Shown one piece after another: positions 49,598 through 59,564 of a stretch of DNA of 64,000 bases; positions within the stretch are counted from its first letter, which is position 1, and the number at the start of each line of letters is the position of its first letter. The translations under genes were made by a program, and so were the position numbers. The DNA comes from Begonia masoniana (Eukaryota > Streptophyta > Magnoliopsida > Cucurbitales > Begoniaceae). The notes under the pieces are model-generated. The model did not search any database and was not told the DNA's origin. It saw only the letters and a list, made by a program, of their open reading frames with translations. Where the stretch lies: assembly GCA_022432975.1 (NCBI GenBank), contig CM039508.1, positions 22,151,213 through 22,215,212 on the forward strand, in the 5' to 3' direction.

Positions 49598-51239
49598 TTG
49601 TATGATATCACGGGTAAGGGTCGTGACACGAACAGTCTCTATCAGCGTCCTAATAGAAGCCATATCCGCGGGAGTTGCCCTCGACGAGGGTGTTGCAGCA
49701 CAGGAGGGGGCCGAACATCATTCCCCTCCGTCCACCTTCCGTCGACCTCATGCAGCCCCATCTTCACCAAATGCAGCCTCTCGAATGCATCCGCGGGCCG
49801 CTGTGGTATAGTCTGTGCCCCTCGCGATAACTAAATCTGAAAATGCTCAATAATCTTCTGAATCAAGACAGTGTACGCGAGGTTCTTGGTCCGTGTGCGT
49901 GAGATCTCACTAATGTGACTCAAAATCACATAGCCGGGGTCGAAGAAGTTACCGCTATACAATTTCTCCATGACATAGAGACACATGTAGCTAACATAAT
50001 CTCTATGTCCAACGCGCGATAGAATGGTGTGTGCTATAAGGTTGTGGATGACGCGAGCTTTCACATTCATATCTTTTGCTCCTGGCTTCACGATATCCAC
50101 AATATCAGCGTTCTGATGAATCTGTCTAATGAACGCTATTCCCTCCACTGTGGCAAGCACGGGACATTTTTTCTGGGCATGGTAATACTTTCCTGCCTCT
50201 TCTGCGTGAAAGCCAAGCACCTCATTCACAACCTGTGGCGTCACTTCATACTCCTCACCCAATATGTAGGTCTTTATAACTCCCGACCTCGCAGAAAATC
50301 TCATGTTCGCATAGAATAGGCGAACCATTTTTTCACAGCTGACTCCCCGAATAGTGTAGAGTCCTTGAAGTCCGATTCTGTCAAACATTTCTTTTATCTC
50401 TAAGGACTCCCATCCTGAAAATTTTTAATAACAAATGATTAAGACTAGTTCAACGAAATATTGTAGAAACAATTTGTAAGAATAATTGGCTCAACCTGTA
50501 AAGTCCACCATCTTTGTCAACGACACCTTTCGGTGTACTATATCCAGTTGATATTGCTCTCGACAAAGTTGACTGCGAAAGTCCTTCGATTGTGAGGTCG
50601 ATGTAGCTGACTGTGACGAGCTGGGAGCCGAGGAGCTGGGCAGTGGCTGTGAGGCCCTTGGAGATGCCTGTGGAGCACGTGGATGTGGCTCTGAGGCCCG
50701 TGAAACTGACTGTGGGACCGGTAATTGTGGCTGTAAGGCCTATGGAGGTCGAGGTGGCTGTGAGGGCAGTGGAGATGGCTGTGACATCGTTGGCCGCTTC
50801 GATGGTCCACCTTGTGACGTCGAATCCTTCTTTCGTTTATAAGCAATTTTATCTGCCATTTTCATAAACTCTGCAAATTGGAAAGTTCCAAGATTAGCCA
50901 AAATAACTCGAACCGTGGCGAAAATCAGAGCCTAGTAAAACTTGGCCTTCACAGCCATAACCCGGACGGACTCAATATTGGTCTGTCCGTCCGGGTTAAG
51001 GCTATGATCACCTGGACGGACGGGTTGAAATCGCGTCCGTCCGGGTAATTCTAAAAAACCGATTTTGACCTAGGGCTTGGATTTTTGCATTTTAAACGTA
51101 AAAATTTAAACTAAATCAATACAAAAGGAGTAAGATATTACCTAATGCGTTTTTCGCTTGTGAATCGCACAAGAAATTTGTAGAGCGTCGAGAGAAAACG
51201 AATTCCGGCCACTGTGAATACCGGCTTTAAACGATTATA

Positions 51240-51561
51240 ATCGAGAACCCGGACGGACGGGAAAATATTCCGTCCGTCCGAGAAATTTTTAAGTTAACTC
51301 GGATGGACGCAATAAAGTGGGGACGGACGGGCTACGTGGCAGATTATGATTGAACGATAAATTGGGGATGGACGGTAGTTTTAGCAGTCCGTCCGGGTGG
51401 GGGCCAAATTTGGTCTGGACGAACGCAATAAATGTCCGTCCGTCCGGCGTGGTTATATTTGGCAGATTTTCAATACGTGGTGGTTTGAATTGTTAAAAAA
51501 TTTTGTTTGTGGTTGAATTCGGAAAAATCACGTAGTTGGTGGTCGTTTTTGGTAATTTCCC
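51240..51561 (-). repeat. MULE right terminal inverted repeat, 322 bp
   Basis: Reverse complement of the left repeat, ending GGTAATTTCCC. Further CCGGACGG motifs continue inward (50960-51045), beyond the repeat itself. Confidence 0.9.
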
Positions 51562-52210
51562 AACAAAGAATAAGAAAAAAGTGAATGGGGAAGAAAAAGA
51601 CCCAAGTGGATGAAGACAAAAATAAGAAAAACAATTAATGAAAAAAAAATAATAATATTTATTACATCTTAAAAATAAAATAATATATATAATATCACAT
51701 TATATATATTAATTGATAATGCACATCCCGACTTTTCTAGAAATTTAAAACAATGATCCAAAATTCTTAGTCGCAACAATAAATGATTTTCTTAACCCAT
51801 TTTTTCACATACTCATTTAAACAAAAAATTTCTGAAATCCATGAAAGCCCCGACTCCTCTAGAATTTCCTTATAACAACCCGAGGATCAAAATACTAGTC
51901 CATCCAACATAAGATTTCTGAATTTCACTATAGTGACACAAAAAATAGATTTTGTTTTAAAAAGCCAGTCAACCCAAACGAGACAAAATGGACCGACTCG
52001 ATAAACTGAAAGAATAATTACTTGCTAAGCACGAAACTCCAAAAATTTACCTGCGGTAAATTTCAAATTCACGGCTTTGACCGATTGATTGAAGAAAATA
52101 TACATGGCTAAATGCCAACGAATGACAACAATATGAGTCAAACCAAACAAGTTGACCTTGACAAATGTGAAAAATTTGTCCTAAAATTTTAAAAATTTGC
52201 AAAGATTATA

Positions 52211-52755
52211 GTCGTCTATGTATATGATGGTGTTTAACTTAATGCCTCATTCATTGCTCGTGGAGCTTGTTTTCCTTAAAACGATGAAAATGAGTTTTTA
52301 TGGAATGATATTTTGAAAATCATATTGTTATCTCGTCATGTTTTGAATGAAAAGGTAAAAGAAGTTTTACATACAATGATTATAACATTTATACTGAGTT
52401 AGTCACTCACCTCAATCGACCTCTTTCATTTTCAGGAAAGAACACGAGCAGTGAATAGCTGAGATTCTGGGATACTTTTATTTATATCTTTCTATATTTG
52501 AGTGTTTCCAACTCCCTAGCGAGAACTCATTTTATATTTAGACTTGTAGTAGTTAAATGGACTTGGACTTGGACTTGTAAAGCCTATTGAACTGTTCTTT
52601 TTATTATCGCATTAATATATTTATAATCAATTTGTGGATCTTAGGTTTTTTAAGTCTTTCATTGCAAATCAAACCTTAAGTTAGGTGATCAAGTCCTTTT
52701 TGAAGATCAAGTTGTCTGACCTAGCATTCTATTAGGTCCGCCTTCAGGTCGTGAC
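52211..52755. other. E2 right flank, possible LTR remnant
   Basis: No frame of note. It ends CAGGTCGTGACA, like the ends of the long LTRs, so it may be the first part of a minus-strand LTR whose rest lies at 24860-25439. This is a weak inference. Confidence 0.35.
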
Positions 52756-53069
52756 AATGATTGCATTTAAAAACTATGTATGTATTATAAAATTGTTAAG
52801 GAAACTTATTTCCTTCTTTTTATCAATACTGGCTCCACCAGTATTCAGTGAGGTAGTTATGAAACATGTCATATACATAGGTGGCTACACAACAAAAATA
52901 AACCTCACCGTTTTTCACAAAAAACATCCTCAGTAAAACAGGAGGGTTACACAAGGATCCCTCCAGCACAATCCACAGAAAGATGATGGTGAAGATCCAC
53001 CCTATCACCTAAGTGACCGATGACCAACACTAAGCCACGACATCAACTCAAACAGTCAACACCTTGATC

Positions 53070-53444
53070 TGTGACGACCCGGATGTGTAAGTATGGTACG
53101 ATGGCTGCACGAACCGGAACCCAGATGGCGGTACGTCTGCGCGGGCGAACCGGAAGGTGACGGGTCGTAAAAGGGGGTCGTCACAATCCCACATCGCTTG
53201 GGGAAGAATGTGGAAATGAAACATATGTAAAGAGACCCTCCCAACATAGCAAGACGCGTTTTGGAGCACAATTGGCAACGGAACCCATAAGAACTCCAAA
53301 GTTAAGAGTTCTTCGGCGAGAGCAATTCCAGGTTGGGTGACCTTTCGGGAAGTTCTCGCCAAACAAAGCCGTGAGGGGAGGATATTGGGCTGCGACCCAA
53401 TCTCCAGAGCAGACAATATCTTGCTGGGAATGGGGGTCGTTACA
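53070..53444 (+). mobile_element. Cassandra solo LTR with 5S-like core
   Basis: TGTGACGACCCGG...GTCGTTACA, 375 bp, matches the LTRs of the array in opposite window orientation. The 5S-like segment at about 53265-53372 has AAGAACTCCAAAGTTAAG and TTGGGTGACC. Flanks TGATC and CAAAA do not match, so there is no target duplication. Confidence 0.9.
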
Positions 53445-54464
53445 CAAAATATCAAGATGGTTCATCCCCTCAACATATCACAGAATACAAAATATCATGA
53501 ATGTTGAAATTAAACATGAGAAAACCATACGTTCATATACGTGTAAAAAAGATGTGCTAGTGATAAGGCCACATCATACTTTTATAGGTGGCAATCCACC
53601 AAAATAAGGTTTTCAAAAAACATGTTGTAACACCCGCAACTTTCATACATTTTGTATATGAAATATTTTGTACAAATACATTATTTAATGTAAGGTATAT
53701 TTTGGACGGGATTTTGAAAAAACAAATAATAAATGAACGTAACAAAAAGGGATTCAAAGAGTTGGAAGAGAAAAATGTGTGGGTGAAAAATTGAATTAAG
53801 CAAAGATGAGGGGAGTTAAACCTAAAAAGACAAAATATAAACCTATTAATCCTCTCTCTTCTTCTTCTTCTACGTAAATCGCAGCACTCCTTCTCCATTG
53901 AAGCTCTTCTCTATGCCCTAGCCTCATCTTGGCTAAAGAATTAAAGGTAAGTTGGGTTTTGGTTTAAAGTTACACAATATTTAGTGTTTATAAGTGATAA
54001 ACTAAGGCCTATTGAAGTTTTGAATTGAGTGCGTTTCCAAACCCTAAATCTGCAAATTTCTTCCTTGAAATTGGTTTTTTATTGATTTAAGTATGTTTAA
54101 ATTATGTCTTAAGGATTGTATTAAGAAATGGTGCATTGATTCGCAAAAAGGAGAAAAACCGGTTTTTGAGGTTTACTCCAAACAAGAAAGTTCTGGTTTT
54201 TGGAATTCTTCTCTACCTTCTGATTTGTTTTTTATAAATGGATGTTAGCATGTTAAAATAGACGTAAAGAGGTTTCCAAAACATATTGAATCATGGAAAA
54301 CGGATAAAAATTGAGAGAGTTACGATCGTTTAAAGTTTACCCAATTTTATGAGTTAAATCCAGAAATTCTACCTTAATTGAGTTAAGTTTCTGAATTGAA
54401 TGTTTTGTTAGGTTGTTAGAACAAAGCTAACGGATTTCCAAGTTTGAATTGCTAAGGACCCGAG

Positions 54465-55008
54465 GTAAGTTTTCGTGATTTGCTTGGCCAATTTGGCCTA
54501 CATCATGAGAATTAGATGTTATTGAGAATTTTGGTGTTTTAAATAGTTGTATTGCAATTTGGATGGGTAGCTAGGTTGTTTAAGTTATAGAATGTCTTTT
54601 TATGTTTCTATTGATTGTTTTCTATGCTTTCTATATATTATGCAATATGAAATGTCCATGCATCACATCTTTTCAAAATGGCATGAAAACGAGTTTATGC
54701 ACACGTTTTATGAAAAAGAAACGACTAATGAAAAGATATGAATGTATGTAATCCCGGTCATGTCGGGGTGGGGTTCAGACATGGCTATCCTAAGAGGAGA
54801 AGCATGTTTTCCTCCCGGTAAATGGAGAGGGCTATCCAACCGCAGGATGTGTCGCCTCCATCTGGTGAGAGTAAACCCTCAGTGACATCCCGCTATGTAA
54901 CGAAATGAATGAATTGACTACATGTTGATGAACTGCATATGCACAGCATGAATTTAAATTTACGATGACTTGCTGAACTTTAGCTCATAGATGTCTCTTT
55001 GGTGTAAG
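54465..55008 (+). other. Intron-like module of L5, acceptor altered
   Basis: GT at 54465; the acceptor reads GGTGTAAG where others read GGTGTAGG. The arm CCTACATCAT (54497-54506) pairs only partly. A GGCCAATTTGGCC hairpin precedes it. Confidence 0.4.
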
Positions 55009-55469
55009 TGACATAGGCGATCAAGGTGAGAATTTTGTACCTCGACCTGAAGAGTGATGCGGTTGGCGGAGGATGACTCTGGTGGTGCGCTTGGGACTGT
55101 CGGAGCGTGATTGACCCGTGGGTGAAGTATAGATATTTTGGAGTATGTATAGACATTTTGGGACATGATAGATGTATAGGATTTGATTATAAAACTTGTA
55201 AGGTAATTTGAGTGATGTTAAATAGCTATATGATTATGAAATTTCTGGATGGTGGTTGATTAGGTAAATTCTGGTTAGAAGTAAGTATAGGGTTATGCTG
55301 CCCATTTTCATAAAGAAAAAGTCAAATTGGAGTTTATGTGTGGTTCATTATGTGATTAAGGTTATTGGATGTGTAGGGAAGAAAGAAGGTGAATTGAGGA
55401 ATAAGTAAAAGTGGATGAGTGTGTGCAAAATGTGAAGTGCTAGGTGTAGAGGGATGGCATTTTGCCTTA

Positions 55470-55915
55470 GAAGTGTCGACCAGTATTAAGAGGTGTCGAC
55501 CGATTTGAGTATAATTCGGTTGGGGGTGTCGACCCCAGCATGTTGGAGTCGACCCTTGAGGGTGTCATGCCTAAGGAGGTGTCGACCGGTAGGCTAAGGT
55601 GTCGACCGATTTTAGAAAGAATTGATTCTAGAGAGATTGGGGTGTCGACCCAAACCTTTAGGTGTCGACCCCTTTCGGCAAGTGTCGACCCCTCCTGGTA
55701 GGTGTTGACCCCGCAGTTCAAATTGATGGAAACCGAGAGGAACCAAGTGTCGACCAAGACTTTCGAGTGTCGACCAGGTTTCAATGTTACTGCGACCCGA
55801 GACCAATTAAGTGTCGACCCTGCAGATGGGTGTCTACCAGTACTGTACAGTTAGAAAACAGAGGAAATTTACACTTAATGAGGTGTCGACTGACGGTTAT
55901 GGGTGTCGACCGAAA
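55470..55915. repeat. GTGTCGACC cluster in L5
   Basis: About fifteen GTGTCGACC motifs at ~20-30 bp spacing, each with a central GTCGAC palindrome, separated by non-repeated sequence. Confidence 0.85.
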
Positions 55916-56394
55916 CCCCTATTTTACTATTTTTAGCAAACTAAATTAAGTTTAGTTTTATATGAAGTTTCCACACACAACTTGTCTTCCGCTGAAAAAG
56001 GTTAAATGTCCTAGACGAGTTATGAATAAAATAAATTTAGATTTTACGGGATTTTTAGGAATAGTGTTTTGGGAAAATAACGGGACACGACACATGCTAT
56101 GTTGTGCAGAAAGCATAAAATCTCTACCTCGACGATGACTACTCTTCTAGCTTACAAGAGCGGCAAACTCTTCTACTAGCTCGAAATCACCAAATTTGTC
56201 CGAGCTTATAAGAAAACCAAAATCATGAATATCTCACTCAACTTTAAAGGAAGACACTAGGATAGGTCCTATACCGGGACTAGGAACTCAATCCAACCAC
56301 ACTATAAACAACCGTGAACTTCGCCTAGGCGCATAGCACTGACACGAAATTTTTTTTCAAAAATACAGGTTGTGCGGTTGATACTTTAAGGATA

Positions 56395-56725
56395 CCGGTT
56401 GACACTTATAAGTGGGGGTCGACCCACCAGTCAAAACACTCGGGTTGACTTGCAGTCGACACTTCATCCTAGCAATCGACACTCTATACCCCTCAGATTT
56501 CATCCTAAAATATAATAGTGGTCGACACTTCCTCCTGGGGTGTCGACATTTTTCCAAAATAAAAAGTCATGTAGTTAACACTTCACCAACCGATCGACAC
56601 TCCATAGCTCTCGGGTTCTTACCCAAAATAGCGGTCGACACTTTCTTTGAAGTCTTGACATCTCAAACTCTCAAGTTTTTCCAAAATTGCACGACCGGTT
56701 GACACTTCCCTCGAAGTGTCAACCT
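56395..56725. repeat. GTCGACACTTC cluster in fragment C
   Basis: Roughly ten degenerate GGTCGACACTT motifs, mostly inverted relative to the L5 cluster and separated from it by ~480 bp. Confidence 0.75.
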
Positions 56726-57448
56726 CTAAGTCGATTTTAGAGAAGGAAAGTTCATGAAACTCGCCATTTCACTCCATTTCTCCCCTCCAAACATCGACAA
56801 CAGCTGCACAACTTCCAAATATACTAATAAATCAAGAATAATTGAACAGATTCGAGCTCCATTGCCCAAATTTGGTCCTAACCTTACTAATCTTCTATTT
56901 TTTTCTAAAAACAAAGAGAAGAATGGACTTACCCTTGAAGATTGATGTCTAAACTCGAAGTCTTTCACCTTGCCTGCACAAATCGAAGGTCGAATCTCTT
57001 TCTCTTCTTCCTCCTCTTTGCCCTCTCTCTAGCGGCACCCAAGTGAAGAGGAGCCAGGGTTTCTAAAACCTTTTATTAAGTCTTTTTCTTATTTTCACTT
57101 TTGCCCCACTATTTAATTTATTTGCTTAACCTTCCATTTATTTCTTCACAACTCCGGATGTTAATCAAAATATTTCTCAAGGTAAACTAATTTCCCGATA
57201 CCAATTGACTCTAGTTTAACCGCACGATAATTTTTAAATTTACTCAACATTTCAAAAACAAATTCGACGTGGCAATTAAAAGACAACCAAGTCAATCTTT
57301 GACACGTTATTGGTTAACAAAGCAAAAAATCGACATGTAAAAATTTAATTAACAAATAAATACCAATTTTATAGTAACAAGATGATGTGATTAAATTGAC
57401 AGAAGGAAGCTCAATTAAGCCACACGAAAAGACTAGTTTCCCTTGCCA
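56726..57448. other. Unassigned sequence left of L6
   Basis: AT-rich, with CT-rich runs near 56990-57035. No convincing gene or element signature is seen. Probably the rest of fragment C. Confidence 0.35.
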
Positions 57449-57724
57449 CTCATTGTAACGCCCTGAGTCCTCTGAACCCAGTTCGTTACACATAATCCGA
57501 ACATAACTGAGAATTTTTGGACCAAATTTAAAACTTCGCTCGAAAGTCAAAATTTGACATTTTTCTAAAGTCTCAAAACATTTAAATCTTGCAGCGGAAA
57601 TTCTTTTGAGCAAAATAGAATTAAGCAGAGCTACGAAACAATGTTTGAATAATCGGTTAAAATATTGAGAAATAATTCGGCCAGAAGAGATCAAGACTTA
57701 AGCGTGAAAACTTGAAAATTGTAA

Positions 57725-58200
57725 GAGTCAAACACATCTGCCGATAAGCAAAGTCAACGAAAAGGGGCGGAAACATAAATTAAAGGCTTCCACCGATCAC
57801 AAAATGACAAAACTTATTATACACTTCTACCGATGATGTAAGCCGGATGATTCACTCATCTAATTCACACCGATCACAAAACGACAAACTTATTATACAC
57901 TTCTACAGATTACGTAAGCCGGATGACTTATTCATTTAACTCACACCGATCACAAAACGACAAACTTATTATACACTTCTACCGATGACGTAAGCCGGAT
58001 GATTCACTCATCTAACTCACACCGATCACTAAACGACAAATTTACTGCCTACATCTTCCGATGGCTTTTACTGAAGACATCATCCGATGGCCTCTACTGA
58101 AGACATTCTTCCGATGACGTCAGTCGGATGATTCAATCCTCCAACATCTGTCGGTGGACAAAACACCCAACTTCTACCGATAGACCAAAAGAGACTCTAA
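57725..58200. repeat. CTTCTACCGATGACGTAAGC cluster in L6
   Basis: Three ~80-bp units (near 57787, 57866 and 57944) share CACCGATCACAAAACGACAA and a CCGATGACGTAAGCCGGATGA-like part. Shorter degenerate copies follow to 58200. Confidence 0.85.
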
Positions 58201-58550
58201 TAAGGAGCAAACACAACTGCTAAACGACTTTTGTACATTTTACTAAAATCATTTTGATCAACACAAACCCACAATTCTTAGAAATTCAGAATAGCAAGCT
58301 ACAATCGAAATCAAATCATATTTCTAAATCCAGAAAAGAAGTTCACATAAGCGTTAAATGCAGTATCAAACTTCTACTATCATTTAAAATTCTCAGAACA
58401 CTTCATCAGAATACCTAACCACTGAAAACTCTCATTCAGACAAAAATTAAACCGCCTCATCAGAGCACCTAACCGTAGCATAGAAGTGCTCCTCCAACTT
58501 CACCTATTCCTCAGTAAACTCAGGGAATTCACCTGTTGAATGCTCAGCAC

Positions 58551-59020
58551 CTACATCACAAAACTCATCTATTAGCCTAATGCTAAGTAAATAAAGCAGT
58601 AATGAATGAAATGCTGAACATAAATTTCTAAACATGCAAATTTCTACTTTCTCATCTCAATTTCATATGCATTCATTTCTGATCTGATCTCCCTGTGAAA
58701 TTGGGAGTTGGATCACTTCTCCCAAAGTCATACGTCCTCTCTCTCGATTAAGGGGCGGACTAGTTCCCTTAACAAACTGTTTAGATCCCCCTGTGAAATT
58801 GGGGTCTTCCCCCAAAGTCAAGCATCCTCTCTCTTGATTAAGGGGCGGATTAGTTCCCTTAACAACTGTTACAGTCTGTTCATCCCTTACCATGTCATTT
58901 CATGTAAATTCATTTTCGTATACTTTCAAAATATGATGCATGACATACAAACACAATCAAGTATACACAATCCTACTGTTTTGTGATGTAGACCCGAAGA
59001 CACAAGCATACTTCACTTAC
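58551..59020 (-). other. Intron-like module of L6
   Basis: On the minus strand, donor-like ATG|TAAGT-type sequence CCATGTAAGT at 59020 and GATGTAG|GTG at 58551. The arm at 58992-58978 pairs with 58564-58550 over 15 positions with one G-U pair. Length 470 bp. Confidence 0.5.
58685..58870. repeat. ~100-bp direct duplication in the L6 module
   Basis: CCCTGTGAAATTGGG and GATTAAGGGGCGGA recur at 58691/58789 and 58747/58847. This is the minisatellite slot of the module. Confidence 0.8.
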
Positions 59021-59564
59021 ATGGCTCTCCTGGAAATGCTCGGTTTCAAACCACTTCAGAAGTTTTGTTCACCTAAGTCATAAACAAAATATTAATCAGA
59101 TTTCTACTAAGCCTCATTCTAATCTATCTATAAATCTAGGGAAACTAGTTTGGAAGGTTAAATCATAGCACATTCCCGATTTACCACAAAATCCGGACTA
59201 GCTTACCCATACAGCATTCACAAAACTCACATTTACACTCTCTCCAATCATCGATAACTACCAGTATAGCAAGAAATCGAAATAGGGCTCACCTAGTTCG
59301 GAGAAGATTTGAGTAGAAGAATCGCCTAGAGAGCTCTGCTGCTTGAGCTGGAGACCGAAAGAGAGAAAATAGGGAATAGTGGCGGCTACAGTGCATTAAA
59401 CCCAAACTTCTTTCCTTAAATACGTTATCCACTTTTAAATTTCTAATTACTCTTATGCCCTTGCCTAGTCATCCACTAACGCTACATTTATTATTGACAT
59501 TTAAAGTGTACCATTAATTAAAAGAATAGAGAATTAATCCGATAGAACCGGGTGTTACACTCAT

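Larger units (their letters stand above)
47051..49628 (+). mobile_element. L8: solo LTR, 2578 bp, in the second MULE gene
   Basis: TGTAACACCCGAG...GGGTCGTGACA lies between perfect repeats CGAAC (47046-47050 and 49629-49633). The intron-like module is at 47915-48465. A 27-A run at 49566-49592 lies just before the end. It is younger than the MULE because it splits a MULE gene. Confidence 0.93.
46748..50859 (-). pseudogene. Second MULE gene, PF20167-like plant transposon protein, split by L8
   Basis: It reads on the minus strand from ATG 50859. Exon 1 (to 50496) encodes MADKIAYKRKKDSTS and a Pro/Ser/Gln-rich stretch with one in-frame TAG at 50742. It ends LDIVHRKVSLTKMVDFT. An 81-bp GT-AG intron (50415-50495) keeps the frame into GWESLEIKEMFDRIG. 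Exon 2 holds MVRLFYANMRF, VVNEVLGFHAEEAGKYY and NLIAHTILSRVGHRDYVSYM, the pattern of the family called putative plant transposon protein (PF20167, by recollection). It ends HFQI at 49831. After a gap a heptad-like TVRTEVEAVRTEV tract follows, interrupted by L8 at 47051-49628, then an acidic Asp/Gly tail to 46748. Function is unknown. Confidence 0.7.
43492..51561 (+). mobile_element. MULE (Mutator-like DNA transposon), two genes, ~8.1 kb
   Basis: The 322-bp terminal inverted repeats begin GGGAAATTACC and end GGTAATTTCCC. They lie between perfect 9-bp direct repeats AACAAAGAA (43483-43491 and 51562-51570), the length typical of Mutator. Inside are a MuDR-family transposase on + and a second, convergent gene on minus, the layout of maize MuDR. 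Solo LTR L8 sits in the second gene. Both genes carry a nonsense codon, so this copy looks inactive. Without L8 it is about 5.5 kb. Confidence 0.93.
25440..52210 (-). mobile_element. E2: non-autonomous LTR element (LARD-like), each LTR interrupted
   Basis: Homologous LTR blocks lie at 25440-26738 plus 37682-38844 and at 40937-43482 plus 51571-52210. They enclose a ~2.1-kb internal region. Polarity is minus: the primer-site complement GCTATGATACCA lies at 40914-40925. The polypurine tract CTTAAGGAGGAAAGAG, read on the minus strand, abuts the left LTR start TGTAATATTTG at 38844. Flanks GTCAT (25435-25439) and GTCGT (52211-52215) match 4 of 5, a possible decayed target duplication. E3 and the MULE are nested, one per LTR. 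No gag or pol is visible. Confidence 0.7.
40927..52210 (-). mobile_element. E2 right (5') LTR, split by the MULE
   Basis: LTR sequence at about 40937-43482 and 51571-52210 is co-linear with the left LTR. Its tail near 'atataatatcacattatat' (51687) matches 38321. It holds an extra ~500 bp (42990-43480) not seen in the left copy. It retains the unfilled E3 target site near 42350. Confidence 0.7.
53626..56092 (+). mobile_element. L5: solo LTR, 2467 bp
   Basis: TGTAACACCCGCAAC...GACACGACA lies between CATGT (53621-53625) and CATGC (56093-56097), 4 of 5 matching. The module has CGAG|GTAAGT at 54465 and GGTGTAAG at 55001-55008. It shares a ~130-bp block with L2. No internal domain is present. Confidence 0.8.
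52756..57448 (-). mobile_element. Fragment C: diverged E2-type LTR holding a Cassandra LTR and L5
   Basis: Blocks match the E2 LTRs, for example 'ggtggcaatccaccaaaataag' (53587) with 42242-42262 and 'gatggttcatcc' (53456) with 42085. Collinearity continues after L5 at 56093. Later parts (56400-57448) diverge and are unassigned. Edges are approximate. Confidence 0.5.
57454..59559 (-). mobile_element. L6: solo LTR, 2106 bp
   Basis: The + ends are TGTAACGCCCTGAG and CCGGGTGTTACA, between perfect repeats CTCAT (57449-57453 and 59560-59564). The module on the minus strand spans 59020-58551. No internal domain is present. Confidence 0.92.

Noticed and set aside
49831..50388. Independent host gene for the PF20167-like protein
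   Set aside because: It lies between MULE ends with matching 9-bp duplications and its exon 1 and tail are also inside the element.
50538..50846. Histidine-rich protein on minus
   Set aside because: It is an out-of-frame reading of exon 1 of the second MULE gene; the frame used by the family is Pro/Ser/Gln-rich and joins exon 2 in phase.
56990..57040. CT-rich tract as a gene promoter
   Set aside because: No supported gene follows; CT-rich runs recur in LTR sequence nearby (53850, 47325).
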